Positions 1 to 7,893 of a stretch of 64,000 bases of DNA are shown here, piece by piece. Position numbers and translations under genes: made by a program. The notes beneath the pieces are model-generated. The model ran no database searches. It was not told where the DNA came from and saw only the letters and a list, made by a program, of their open reading frames with translations. The stretch is from Alphaproteobacteria bacterium (GTDB lineage Bacteria > Pseudomonadota > Alphaproteobacteria > Micropepsales > Micropepsaceae), in the NCBI GenBank assembly GCA_016783965.1, contig JADHVO010000005.1, positions 62,001 to 126,000 of the forward strand, read 5' to 3'. Within the stretch, counting starts at the first letter, position 1. Each line of letters begins with the position of its first letter.

Positions 1-420
1 TTCAAGCCTGCTGTATTCTTGGTGGCCGCAGCGGCCATGGTGTTCGTGCCGGCGGCGGCGCTCGCCGCGCACGGCAAGGCCGGGCTGTGGTCGTCCACCA
101 CGACCGTGACCATGCCGAACATGCCGCCGCAGAGCCACACGGCAACCTATTGCATGACGCCGCAGCAGGTCGTGTCCGACACACCGGTCGCCGATCCGCG
201 TTCAGGTTGCACCTACAGCAATGTGCAGGTAACCGGCCGCACGATGAGCGCGGACATGATCTGCAAGGGCCAGATGAACGCGACAGGCCGCTTCACAGCG
301 ACGTACGACAGCGACACGCACTACAATGCCAGGATAGACATCGCCATGCAGGGCATGAACATGACGAACACTATCGAAGGGCACTGGATGAAGGCGGACT
401 GTGCCGGAGCCGAGCACTAG
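1..420 (+). CDS. DUF3617-like secreted protein, 5'-truncated
   Basis: The reading frame is open from base 1, so the true start lies before the window. A TTG at 19 is available but would cut into the signal sequence. The visible N-terminus is a hydrophobic signal-peptide core ending near ALAAHGK, which predicts export to the periplasm. The mature part is Met-, Thr- and Cys-rich, with a G-x-W-x-x-T start (GLWSSTT), a YCMTPQQ segment and a DMICKG segment. This layout resembles the DUF3617 family of small secreted proteins of unknown function. The family call is from pattern only. It is followed 69 bp later by the sirtuin gene on the same strand. Confidence 0.55.
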   Translation, partial: FKPAVFLVAAAAMVFVPAAALAAHGKAGLWSSTTTVTMPNMPPQSHTATYCMTPQQVVSDTPVADPRSGCTYSNVQVTGRTMSADMICKGQMNATGRFTATYDSDTHYNARIDIAMQGMNMTNTIEGHWMKADCAGAEH

Positions 421-489
421 ACTCAGCCGCGTAGCGCGTCGCGAGGGTTCAGTCTTGACCGGCACGCTGCTCAAGGCTGAGCTACTCCG

Positions 490-1248
490 ATGAGCAGGCC
501 GGACGAAGGCGCAGTCGAGCTCGCCGCACTGTTGCGCATGTCCAGGCGCGCCGTGGTGTTCACGGGCGCAGGCATTTCCACAGAGTCCGGTATCCCCGAC
601 TTCCGCTCGCCCGGCGGCATATGGACGAAAATGATGCCGATCGATTTCGGCCAATTCGTCGCCTCGAAACAGGTGCGCCAAGAGAGCTGGCGCCGCCGGT
701 TTGAGATGGAGAAGGACTGGATGGCGGCAAAGCCGAACGCGGGGCACAGCGCGGTGGCGGAGCTGGTAAGGCGTGGGATGGTCACCCACGTTATCACCCA
801 GAACATCGACAACCTGCACCAGGACTCCGGCGTACCGGCGGAGAAGGTGATCGAGCTGCACGGCAACACGCGCTACGCTAGGTGCCTGAGCTGCAATACG
901 CGCTACGAGATCTCCGACATTCGGGCGCATTTCGAAAAACACGGCGACGCGCCGGACTGCAAATTCTGCGGCGGCATCGTGAAGACCGCGACGATCTCGT
1001 TCGGTCAGGCGATGCCGGAAGACGAGATGGAGCGGGCGCAGCGCGCCGCGCTGGCCTGCGACCTGATGCTGGTGATCGGTTCGTCGCTGGTGGTGTATCC
1101 GGCGGCAGGCTTCCCGCTGCTCGCCAAGCGCAACGGTGCGGCCTACGCCATCCTGAACCGCGAAGTGACGGACCATGAGGCGTATGCCGACCTGTCACTG
1201 CATGGTGAGATTGGCCCTACCATGTCTGCGGTCTTGGCAGCGCTTTAG
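490..1248 (+). CDS. cobB: Sir2-family NAD-dependent protein deacylase
   Basis: A 252-residue sirtuin that removes acyl groups from lysines with NAD as co-substrate, in the cytoplasm. The NAD-binding GAGIS motif is at residues 26-30, followed by SGIPDFRS. TQNIDNLH (about 103-110) forms the NAD/substrate pocket, and the catalytic base is His124 in ELHGN. Four zinc cysteines lie at 132/135 and 157/160 as two CxxC pairs. The C-terminal GSSLVVYP segment is the second NAD-binding part. Length and all key residues are normal for bacterial class III/U sirtuins. Whether it prefers acetyl or succinyl lysine cannot be told: the Tyr/Arg desuccinylase pair was not identified. Confidence 0.93.
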   Translation: MSRPDEGAVELAALLRMSRRAVVFTGAGISTESGIPDFRSPGGIWTKMMPIDFGQFVASKQVRQESWRRRFEMEKDWMAAKPNAGHSAVAELVRRGMVTHVITQNIDNLHQDSGVPAEKVIELHGNTRYARCLSCNTRYEISDIRAHFEKHGDAPDCKFCGGIVKTATISFGQAMPEDEMERAQRAALACDLMLVIGSSLVVYPAAGFPLLAKRNGAAYAILNREVTDHEAYADLSLHGEIGPTMSAVLAAL

Positions 1249-1376
1249 TTCCGGGGATAGACCGACGAATTCGCAAGGTCTTTCGGGCCGTTAACAACTT
1301 CCAAGGGCGTGGACGCTAGCGTCGCGCGACCGCTACAATATGACTCGGCTTCCCCCACATTTCCGGAGTACCGCAA

Positions 1377-1979
1377 TTGCGCCTGTTTGACGAAGACGAC
1401 GAAGAAGAGAAGTCCGACAAGAAAGCGCCGGACCCGCAATCCACGCCGGTAATGAATGCGCTGTTCAAGTCGCGCACCGTGCTGATCTTCGGCGAAGTCG
1501 ATATGAAAATGGCGGAGCGCGTCTCGGCGCAGCTCCTCGCCTATGCTGCGGATGGCGAGGGCGACATCCGCGTGATCGTGAATTCGCCGGGCGGCCACGT
1601 GGAGTCCGGCGACACCATCCACGACATGATCCGCTTCGTCGGTCCGCGGGTGAAGATGATCGGCACGGGCTGGGTGGCTAGCGCCGGCGCGCACATCTTC
1701 CTAGGCGCGAAGAAGGAAAATCGCTTCTGCCTGCCCTTCACACGCTTTCTCCTGCACCAGCCGCTGGGCGGCGTGCGCGGACAGGTGAGCGACATCCAGA
1801 TCGAGGCCGACGAAATCATCAAGATGCGCGAGCGCCTGATCCGCGAGATCGCGTCCGAGACCGGCCAGCCCTATGAGAAGGTCGTGCGCGATACCGAGCG
1901 CAATTTCTGGATCGGCGCGGAAGACGCCGTGAGCTATGGCCTGGTGAGCAAGGTAATCAACTCGGCGTCGGAGGTCTGA
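1377..1979 (+). CDS. clpP: ClpP-type serine protease subunit
   Basis: A 200-residue member of the ClpP family, which forms barrel-shaped peptidase complexes working with ClpA/ClpX ATPases. The catalytic triad is intact: Ser102 in VASAGA, His127 in LLHQPLGG and Asp172 in VRDTERN. NSPGG (about 69-73) forms the oxyanion region. The chosen start is a TTG at 1377 with a GGAG 8 bases upstream. The first 25 residues are very acidic then Lys-rich (DEDDEEEKSDKK), unlike the usual ClpP N-terminal loop, so this is probably a divergent second ClpP rather than the housekeeping copy. The next gene begins 4 bp after its stop. Confidence 0.88.
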   Translation: MRLFDEDDEEEKSDKKAPDPQSTPVMNALFKSRTVLIFGEVDMKMAERVSAQLLAYAADGEGDIRVIVNSPGGHVESGDTIHDMIRFVGPRVKMIGTGWVASAGAHIFLGAKKENRFCLPFTRFLLHQPLGGVRGQVSDIQIEADEIIKMRERLIREIASETGQPYEKVVRDTERNFWIGAEDAVSYGLVSKVINSASEV

Positions 1980-1983
1980 CGAT

Positions 1984-3585
1984 ATGACGGCGCCGTGGTG
2001 GCGAGGCGCCGTTGTTTATCAGGTGTATATCCGCTCGTTCTGCGACTCCAACGGTGACGGGCAGGGCGATTTCGCCGGCTTGATATCGAAGCTCGATTAC
2101 ATCGCGAAGCTGGGCATCGACGCGGTCTGGCTGTCGCCGATCCATCCCTCGCCCAATCGCGACTGGGGTTACGACGTTTCGGACTATGACGGCGTGCATC
2201 CCGACTACGGCACAACGGCCGATTTCAATGCCCTGCTGGCCGAGGCGCACAAGCGCGGCCTGAAGATCATCCTCGACGAAGTGCTGTGCCATTGCTCGGA
2301 TGAGCATGCGTGGTTCCGCGAGAGCCTCGACGTGACGTCGGACAAGAAGGACTGGTTCGTCTGGGCCGATCCGAAGGACGACGGCACCGTGCCGAACAAC
2401 TGGCTGGCGGTGTTCGGTGGGCCGGGCTGGGCCTATTCGCCGGCCCGGCGGCAGTACTACCACCACAAATTCCTGCGCCAGCAGCCGAAGATCAACTGGA
2501 CCAATGCCAATGCGAAACGCGCGTGCCTCGACGTGCTGTCGACATGGCTCGAGCGCGGCGTGGACGGCTTCCGGCTGGACGTCGCCAACGCCTATCTCCA
2601 TGACGCGACGCTGACCGACAATCCGGCGATTCCGCCGGCGGAACGCCGCGCCTATGAATGGTCGCATGCGGCGAATATGCAGCGGCACTTCCATGACTCG
2701 AACCTCGTGGAGAACCGCAAGGAACTGGTCGACATTCGCCATACGGTCGAGAAGTTCGATGATCGTTTCGTGTTCGGCGAGTTCTCGGAGGAGTTCGAGC
2801 GATCTGGCGCCTATCTCGCACCTAACGAAGGCCTGCACGCAGGCTACACGTTCGGCCTGCTGATCGCGAGCAAACTGGCGCCCGGCTACATTCGCAATTA
2901 CTTCGAAGACTTGGCAAAGCACCCGCAGCACTGGCCGTGTGTCTCGTTCTCCAACCATGACGTGATCCGCACCGTGTCGCGGTTCGGTGGCGGGCCTGAA
3001 GGCGATCCGGCACTGGCGAAAATGCTGTTTGCGCTGCTGTGTTCGCTGCGCGGCACGACGCTGATCTACCAGGGCGAGGAGTTGGGCCTGCCGGAGGTCG
3101 ACCTGCGCCGCGAACAGCTTAAGGATCCCGTCGGCGATCTGTACTACCCGATCGCCAAGGGCCGCGATGGCTGCCGCACCCCGATGCCGTGGGACTCGGC
3201 GGCCGCAAATTTGGGCTTTTCGAGCGGCGTTCCGTGGCTGCCCATGGGACCGGCGCACAAGGCGCTGGCGGTCAGTGAGCAGGAGGGCAACCTGGACTCG
3301 CCACTGGAGTTCGCGCGGCACTTTCTGCGCGAACGCAAGCAGAGCGCGGCGCTGCGGCTAGGCGACCTCGCCTTCATTGACACGGAGAAGCCGGTGCTTG
3401 CGTTCACCCGCACGCACGAAGATGAGCGCATTTTCTGCGCTTTCAACATGAGCCGCGAGGACACGAGCTTCACCCATCCGCTGATCGGGCAAGGCGAAGT
3501 TCTGGGCCTTGGTTGCGGCAATTCGATGGACCGCGGCAACACAGTCCATCTCGGGCCGCTTGCTGCCTCGTTTCGGCGTGCCTAA
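1984..3585 (+). CDS. GH13 alpha-glucosidase
   Basis: A 533-residue alpha-amylase-superfamily enzyme, most like oligo-1,6-/alpha-1,4-glucosidases that cleave glucose from the non-reducing end of oligosaccharides. It starts directly with the barrel (AVVYQVYIRSF). The catalytic trio is present: nucleophile Asp199 in GFRLDVAN, acid/base Glu266 in VFGEF, and Asp326 in SFSNHD. The usual DxxxNH of conserved region I reads DEVLCH (98-103), with Cys in place of Asn, a noticeable substitution. No signal peptide, so cytoplasmic. It is 4 bp behind the clpP-like gene and could be co-transcribed. Exact substrate cannot be decided from sequence; trehalose synthase or sucrose hydrolase are less likely. Confidence 0.88.
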   Translation: MTAPWWRGAVVYQVYIRSFCDSNGDGQGDFAGLISKLDYIAKLGIDAVWLSPIHPSPNRDWGYDVSDYDGVHPDYGTTADFNALLAEAHKRGLKIILDEVLCHCSDEHAWFRESLDVTSDKKDWFVWADPKDDGTVPNNWLAVFGGPGWAYSPARRQYYHHKFLRQQPKINWTNANAKRACLDVLSTWLERGVDGFRLDVANAYLHDATLTDNPAIPPAERRAYEWSHAANMQRHFHDSNLVENRKELVDIRHTVEKFDDRFVFGEFSEEFERSGAYLAPNEGLHAGYTFGLLIASKLAPGYIRNYFEDLAKHPQHWPCVSFSNHDVIRTVSRFGGGPEGDPALAKMLFALLCSLRGTTLIYQGEELGLPEVDLRREQLKDPVGDLYYPIAKGRDGCRTPMPWDSAAANLGFSSGVPWLPMGPAHKALAVSEQEGNLDSPLEFARHFLRERKQSAALRLGDLAFIDTEKPVLAFTRTHEDERIFCAFNMSREDTSFTHPLIGQGEVLGLGCGNSMDRGNTVHLGPLAASFRRA

Positions 3586-3911
3586 TAGCCCGTCGGCCGA
3601 TGCACCGCGGCGGGGCAGGACGGCACGGCCTTCCACGCGATGTTGGTCAGGTGGGTGCCTTCCTGGCAGGTTGTCATGGCATTCGACGGCGTGCCGGTGC
3701 CTGCGATCGTCGTTCCGACCTCCGGCTTCGGCTTTGCCTCGCCGAGTTCGAATTTCGCCGTGCCAGTAGTCACGCCAATGCAGCCGGCTTCAGTAAGTGC
3801 GACAACTGGGCCGCAGAACGTGACTGTCTCCTGCGACGCCGCCAATACCGGGCTTGCGACCAGTCCCGCGCAGGCCCAGCCGGCCAATGCCCATCCGATG
3901 ATCCGCTTCAT
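3582..3911 (-). CDS. Small secreted protein of unknown function
   Basis: A 109-residue protein starting at the ATG at 3911, preceded by GGGGAGAG on the minus strand; longer in-frame extensions upstream look non-coding. Residues 1-25 form a clear signal peptide (MKRIIGW, hydrophobic core, cleavage near VLAASQ). The mature chain is about 84 residues with four cysteines (TFCGP, AGCIG, TTCQE, PSCPA), suggesting two disulfides in the periplasm. I do not recognise the family. Its stop overlaps the stop of the convergent glucosidase gene by 3 bp. Confidence 0.7.
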   Translation of the reverse strand: MKRIIGWALAGWACAGLVASPVLAASQETVTFCGPVVALTEAGCIGVTTGTAKFELGEAKPKPEVGTTIAGTGTPSNAMTTCQEGTHLTNIAWKAVPSCPAAVHRPTGY

Positions 3912-3924
3912 GGATCTCTCCCCG

Positions 3925-4359
3925 TTAGAACGCTTGTGAAGGCGGCACCGCATCGAACGCCGCCAGCGCAGCCTCGATCGGCAAGAGGACGCATTTGTGG
4001 CGCGGCGCATGATCGGCCACGCCGTCGAATACTGCATAGATTTCGAACGGCGGGTCCGGCGGATTGCCGCCGGTCAGCATGGCGGTGACGGCGGCGTGGA
4101 GCAGCGCCACTTCCTCGCGATTCATGCCCGTCGCTCCGGCGGCCAGGATGGTTGCCGAAGCCTGGGTGAGAACGCAGGCCTTGATGTTGTGGGCGATGGC
4201 TTCGATTCGGTTGTCGGCCAATGCGACATCCATGGTCACCTTGTCGCCACAGGCGGGGTTGTGAGCCGTGCCGGTGCCGCAAGGCACGGTCAGCCGGCCC
4301 GAGCCGGTGGCGTCCGCCGCAAGGCGCAGCAGCTCCTTCTTGTAGAGAGGGTCGCTCAA
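3925..4359 (-). CDS. NifU/IscU N-terminal-like iron-sulfur scaffold protein
   Basis: A 144-residue protein with the layout of the IscU/SufU family, which assembles and hands over Fe-S clusters. Conserved positions are NPACGD (Cys37, Asp39), KACVLTQASA (Cys62) and HKCVLLP (Cys123), matching the three scaffold cysteines and the Asp. It is not in an isc or suf operon. Instead its start overlaps the stop of the molybdopterin-binding/MobA-like gene by 4 bp, so the two are probably translated together. A role in cluster supply to a molybdenum-iron-sulfur hydroxylase is inference from this coupling. Confidence 0.82.
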   Translation of the reverse strand: MSDPLYKKELLRLAADATGSGRLTVPCGTGTAHNPACGDKVTMDVALADNRIEAIAHNIKACVLTQASATILAAGATGMNREEVALLHAAVTAMLTGGNPPDPPFEIYAVFDGVADHAPRHKCVLLPIEAALAAFDAVPPSQAF

Positions 4360-6017
4360 ATTGTTTGGCCCATCGCTTCGTTACTTGAGGCCCGCTCGGC
4401 AATCTCCCTGGCCTGGTAAGCCGCCAGCGCCTCCGGCGTGTCGATGTCGGTGAGAGGACCGTCGTCGGTGGCTTCGACCTCTACGACCAGATCGGCATAC
4501 TGGCCGATAAGATGACGGGCGCCTACATCGCCTTCGATCGCCAGCATCTCCGGGAAGAAGCGGCGGGCCCAAAGCACCGGATTGCCCCGCTTGCCGTGTC
4601 GCGTGGCGACACAGATGGCGCGATCCTCGCCGGGTTCGAAAGCGGCGATCAGCTTGTCCAACAGCGCGGAGGTGACCTGCGGCATGTCACCGAGGAGAAC
4701 GAGTGCGCCATCGCAGTCGGCCGGCAACGCCCTCAACCCAACTCTTAACGACGTGCTCAAACCTTTTGAAAAATCGTGATTTTCGACGAAAACGGGAGCG
4801 AGCGGTGCCACGGCCTGCCGCACCTCCGGCCCTCCATTGCCGGTGACAACAACGACCGGTGCCGCCGCACTGCCGAGCGCGGCCTCGACCGCATGGCGCA
4901 CCAGCGGCTTGCCGCTTACCGTCGCCAGCAGTTTGTTCGATCCCATCCGCGAGGACAGGCCCGCGGCCAGCACGATCGCCCCGATCCGGGGCAGGCGCGG
5001 CGTCTCCAAGGGGCGCTCGTCGCGCGGCTGAGGCCGGGTCGGAATCTCTGTCAGAAGGCCGCCCACCCCCATGCCTGCAATCTCGCGCCGTCCGACCGGC
5101 AGCCCGGCCAGCAGACGCCACAGCACGAAGTCGAATCCGTTGAGCTTGGGCGAGCGGGCGCAGCTTGGCAGGCCGACCACCGTCCGCCCGGCGAGGGTGC
5201 CGAGCAGCAGGAGATTGCCGGGATCGACCGGCATGCCGAAATCGACGACCTCGCCTCCGGCAGTAGTGATCGCAGCGGGGATCACATCGCGGCGGTCGGT
5301 GATGGCGCTTGCGCCGAAGACCAGGATCGGGTTGGCGCCCGACGCAACGGCCTCGCGCAGGGCGTCTGCCAGCTCCTGATGATCATGGGCGACCCGGCGC
5401 TCCAGCGCCAGGGACGAGCCGAGCGACGTCAGCCGGTCTTCCAATGCCACGCGATTCCTGTCGAGCAGCGACGGCTTGGTGCCGGGCAGGACGGTCGAGA
5501 TCAGGGCGGCGTGATGGGGCGCGAAGGCCTGGAGTTTCACCGGTGCGCCGCGCTCGCGCAACACACGCTCGGCGGCGTCGACCGCGGCCTTCGGTGCGGC
5601 GAAGGGAATGATCTTGATGGTGGCCATCATCTGGCCTTTGGTCACGCGTGTGTAGGGCGCGACCGTCGCCACGGTCACCGCCTCGTCGATCGCGTTCGCC
5701 GCGTCGATTGCCGGCCGGTCGATCAGCGCAACACCGTCGCTCAGGGCGTAGAGATTGACCCGGCCGGTGAAAGCGGCGCCGGTCCGCACGCCGTCGCCGC
5801 CGCACAGTGCGGCCACTCGGGTCGCCGCGAGGTCTTCGCCGGTATCGCTGCTATCGAGACGGGCAACGGTGACTGCAGACACGCCGCCGGCCCTGAGTTG
5901 GTCCAGATCGGCTTCTGAAAGGACGCGGCCCTTCTTCAACCGCTTCTCGCCAACGCGCACGCCATGGGCGAGGATCGCGCCCAGTGCGTCGCCTATCGCA
6001 ACGACACCAAATTCCAT
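4356..6017 (-). CDS. Molybdopterin-binding/MobA-like nucleotidyltransferase fusion
   Basis: A 553-residue two-domain protein. The N-terminal 330 residues resemble the MoeA/MogA molybdopterin-binding fold (LVFGASAITDRRDVIP, DFGMPVDPGNLLLLG, GLPSCARSPK). The C-terminal 200 residues are a MobA/MocA-type nucleotidyltransferase with AIVLAAGLSSRMG near residue 345 and LLGDMPQV as the metal-binding Asp motif. MocA-like enzymes add CMP to molybdenum cofactor to make the cytosine dinucleotide form used by xanthine- and CO-dehydrogenase-type enzymes. Fusions of this layout occur in alphaproteobacteria next to such enzymes. The cox/xdh accessory cluster sits only 3 kb away. A 4-bp overlap joins it to the NifU-like gene. 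Confidence 0.85.
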   Translation of the reverse strand: MEFGVVAIGDALGAILAHGVRVGEKRLKKGRVLSEADLDQLRAGGVSAVTVARLDSSDTGEDLAATRVAALCGGDGVRTGAAFTGRVNLYALSDGVALIDRPAIDAANAIDEAVTVATVAPYTRVTKGQMMATIKIIPFAAPKAAVDAAERVLRERGAPVKLQAFAPHHAALISTVLPGTKPSLLDRNRVALEDRLTSLGSSLALERRVAHDHQELADALREAVASGANPILVFGASAITDRRDVIPAAITTAGGEVVDFGMPVDPGNLLLLGTLAGRTVVGLPSCARSPKLNGFDFVLWRLLAGLPVGRREIAGMGVGGLLTEIPTRPQPRDERPLETPRLPRIGAIVLAAGLSSRMGSNKLLATVSGKPLVRHAVEAALGSAAAPVVVVTGNGGPEVRQAVAPLAPVFVENHDFSKGLSTSLRVGLRALPADCDGALVLLGDMPQVTSALLDKLIAAFEPGEDRAICVATRHGKRGNPVLWARRFFPEMLAIEGDVGARHLIGQYADLVVEVEATDDGPLTDIDTPEALAAYQAREIAERASSNEAMGQTI

Positions 6018-6085
6018 GGGGCCAGTTTAGACCGTCCTCACGGAATTCGCTGGGGCTATTTCAACCCTGTCGACGGCAGGGCGAC

Positions 6086-7000
6086 TCAGCCATGGTCGCC
6101 ACGGTCGCGGTGGTGCCTGCCGCCACCGAGGCCGCGGAAGTGGGGCTTCATCTCATCGGCGGTGATGACGCCGTCATTGTTGCGGTCGAGCCGCGCGAAG
6201 AGCTTGAGCGCCGGCGCGGCAAATTCAGCCAGGGTGAGCGTGCCGTCGCCGTCCTTGTCGAGGCGCTTGAACATTCGGTCGTTCATCTCGCGATAGCGGA
6301 CCTGCTGCAGCGCCGTGAACTGCGCCAGGGTCATGGCGGGGCTGCCATTGACCGCGCTCTGGAACTGCTTCGTCATGAAGGTGTCGAACTCGGCGCGCGT
6401 GACGGTACCGTCGCGGCCGAGATCGGCGTCATGGCAGAACGCGGCGCGGCCGAAGCCGCCACGGTCACCGAAGCTGCCGCCGCGGTGGGAACCGCCATGA
6501 TCGGCAAAGCCGCCGGGTCCGTGGCCGCTCGCCGACGGACGGTCATCGGCCTGCCGCACCGGGTTGCACGACACCCTTCCCGTTCCGTCGCGATCCATCA
6601 TCTGGAAGTGCGCGCGCTGGGGCGCGGTGAACTCCTCCAGCGTGAGCTTGCCATCGCCGTTCCAGTCGATGCGGCGGAACATCTCGGCGGTGTGCTTGTT
6701 GAAGTCGTCCTGGTGGATCGCCATGAACTGGTCTTCGGTCATGGCGCCCTTGCCGTGCGTTATGGCGGCGAAGCGCGCGCCGAGCACGTTGTTGTATTCG
6801 GCCCTGGTGATCTTGCCGTCCTTGTTGGTGTCGTACTCGGCGAGCAGGCGGTCGGCGAGGCGTCCGCGGTGCAACAGCCCGGTCATGGGTCCATCGGGTG
6901 GAGGAGGGCCATCCATATGCGCCATGGCCAGGCCGGAGCCTCCAAGAAGCACGGCAGCGCCCAACAGGAGTGCGATTTTGGTGTTTTTCGACAGCGGCAT
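6086..7000 (-). CDS. Secreted multi-EF-hand calcium-binding protein
   Basis: A 304-residue protein starting at the ATG at 7000 (MPLSKNTK), with GGGGAGAG upstream on the minus strand. Residues 1-27 form a signal peptide (cleavage near GLAMAH). Six EF-hand loops can be read: DTNKDGKITRAE (57), DWNGDGKLTLEE (112), a degenerate DRDGTGRVS (136), DLGRDGTVTRAE (193), DKDGDGTLTLAE (248) and DRNNDGVITADE (272). A Gly/His/Arg-rich linker (about 155-185) separates the first three from the last three, and the tail is His/Arg-rich. Likely a periplasmic calcium binder. It is divergent from an OmpR-type two-component system that may control it. Confidence 0.85.
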   Translation of the reverse strand: MPLSKNTKIALLLGAAVLLGGSGLAMAHMDGPPPPDGPMTGLLHRGRLADRLLAEYDTNKDGKITRAEYNNVLGARFAAITHGKGAMTEDQFMAIHQDDFNKHTAEMFRRIDWNGDGKLTLEEFTAPQRAHFQMMDRDGTGRVSCNPVRQADDRPSASGHGPGGFADHGGSHRGGSFGDRGGFGRAAFCHDADLGRDGTVTRAEFDTFMTKQFQSAVNGSPAMTLAQFTALQQVRYREMNDRMFKRLDKDGDGTLTLAEFAAPALKLFARLDRNNDGVITADEMKPHFRGLGGGRHHRDRGDHG

Positions 7001-7037
7001 GGCAGTTCTCTCCCCAACACGTGTAGCAAGTATCTGC

Positions 7038-7068
7038 TTTGTTCTTGTTCCAACTATGCCAGAACAAA
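7038..7068. promoter_or_regulatory. Inverted and direct repeats between EF-hand gene and regulator
   Basis: In the 164-bp divergent gap, TTTGTTCT (7038-7045) and AGAACAAA (7061-7068) form a perfect 8-bp inverted repeat with a 15-base spacer. The left arm is also part of a tandem direct repeat, TTGTTC TTGTTC (7039-7050). OmpR-family regulators often bind short tandem repeats, so this is a candidate site for the adjacent regulator. Function is inferred from position only. Confidence 0.4.
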
Positions 7069-7164
7069 AGGGGATCGTCGCAAATTGTACCGTCAACATT
7101 TGGCCTGCAAACTTTGCCATACCGGCATTTGCGCCTGGGTGGCCGGGAGACCAAATTGGGCTTC

Positions 7165-7893
7165 ATGATCAGGGAAGAGACCAAGCCGCACGTCCTCGTC
7201 GTGGAAGATGCGCGCGACATCCGCGAGCCTTTGGCCCGCTATCTCCGTGAGCAGGGCTATCGGGCGACCACGGCCGCCGACGCCAATGCTGCGCGCAAGG
7301 TGATGAAGGGCTCTGCGATCGATCTCGTGGTGCTCGACATCATGATGCCGGGCGAGGATGGCCTCAGCCTGTGCCGCTCCGTTCGCGAGACGTCACAGAT
7401 TCCCGTGATCCTGCTGACCGCGCGGGGCGAGGAGGTCGACCGGATCATCGGGCTCGAGATGGGCGCCGACGACTACATTGCAAAGCCTTTCAGCCCGCGC
7501 GAACTCATCGCGCGCATCGCGGCAGTGCTGCGCCGGACGCAGGCGCTCCCGCCGCGGCAGAAGCCGCCGGCGGCCGAGCGCATCCGCTTTGGCGACTGGA
7601 CGCTGGACACCGGCCAGCGCGAGCTGATTGGCACGGACGGGATGGCGCTGCCGCTGTCGTCCGGCGAGTTCAGGCTTCTGACCGCGCTCCTGGAGCGGCC
7701 GAAGATCGCGCTGACACGCAACCAGCTGCTCGACCTGACCAAGGGGCGCGACGCCGACCTGTTCGACCGTTCGATCGACAACCACGTCAGCCGGCTGCGC
7801 AAGAAGATCGAGCCGGATCCGAAGAACCCGCGCTATATCAAGACCGTGTGGGGTGGAGGTTACATTTTCGCGATGGATCCGGAGCTGCAATGA
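7165..7893 (+). CDS. OmpR-family response regulator
   Basis: A 242-residue regulator: receiver domain (residues about 9-122) plus winged-helix DNA-binding domain (about 140-240). The acidic pair is ED at 14-15, the phospho-acceptor is Asp58 in VVLDIMMPG, and the conserved Lys is in YIAKPFSP. The DNA-binding part has the typical LSSGEFRLL and the end segment VWGGGYIFA. The start chosen is the ATG at 7165; a 42-codon upstream extension lacks receiver homology. It overlaps the following kinase gene by 4 bp, so the two form a cognate pair. The divergent neighbour is an EF-hand protein, a plausible target. Confidence 0.92.
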   Translation: MIREETKPHVLVVEDARDIREPLARYLREQGYRATTAADANAARKVMKGSAIDLVVLDIMMPGEDGLSLCRSVRETSQIPVILLTARGEEVDRIIGLEMGADDYIAKPFSPRELIARIAAVLRRTQALPPRQKPPAAERIRFGDWTLDTGQRELIGTDGMALPLSSGEFRLLTALLERPKIALTRNQLLDLTKGRDADLFDRSIDNHVSRLRKKIEPDPKNPRYIKTVWGGGYIFAMDPELQ

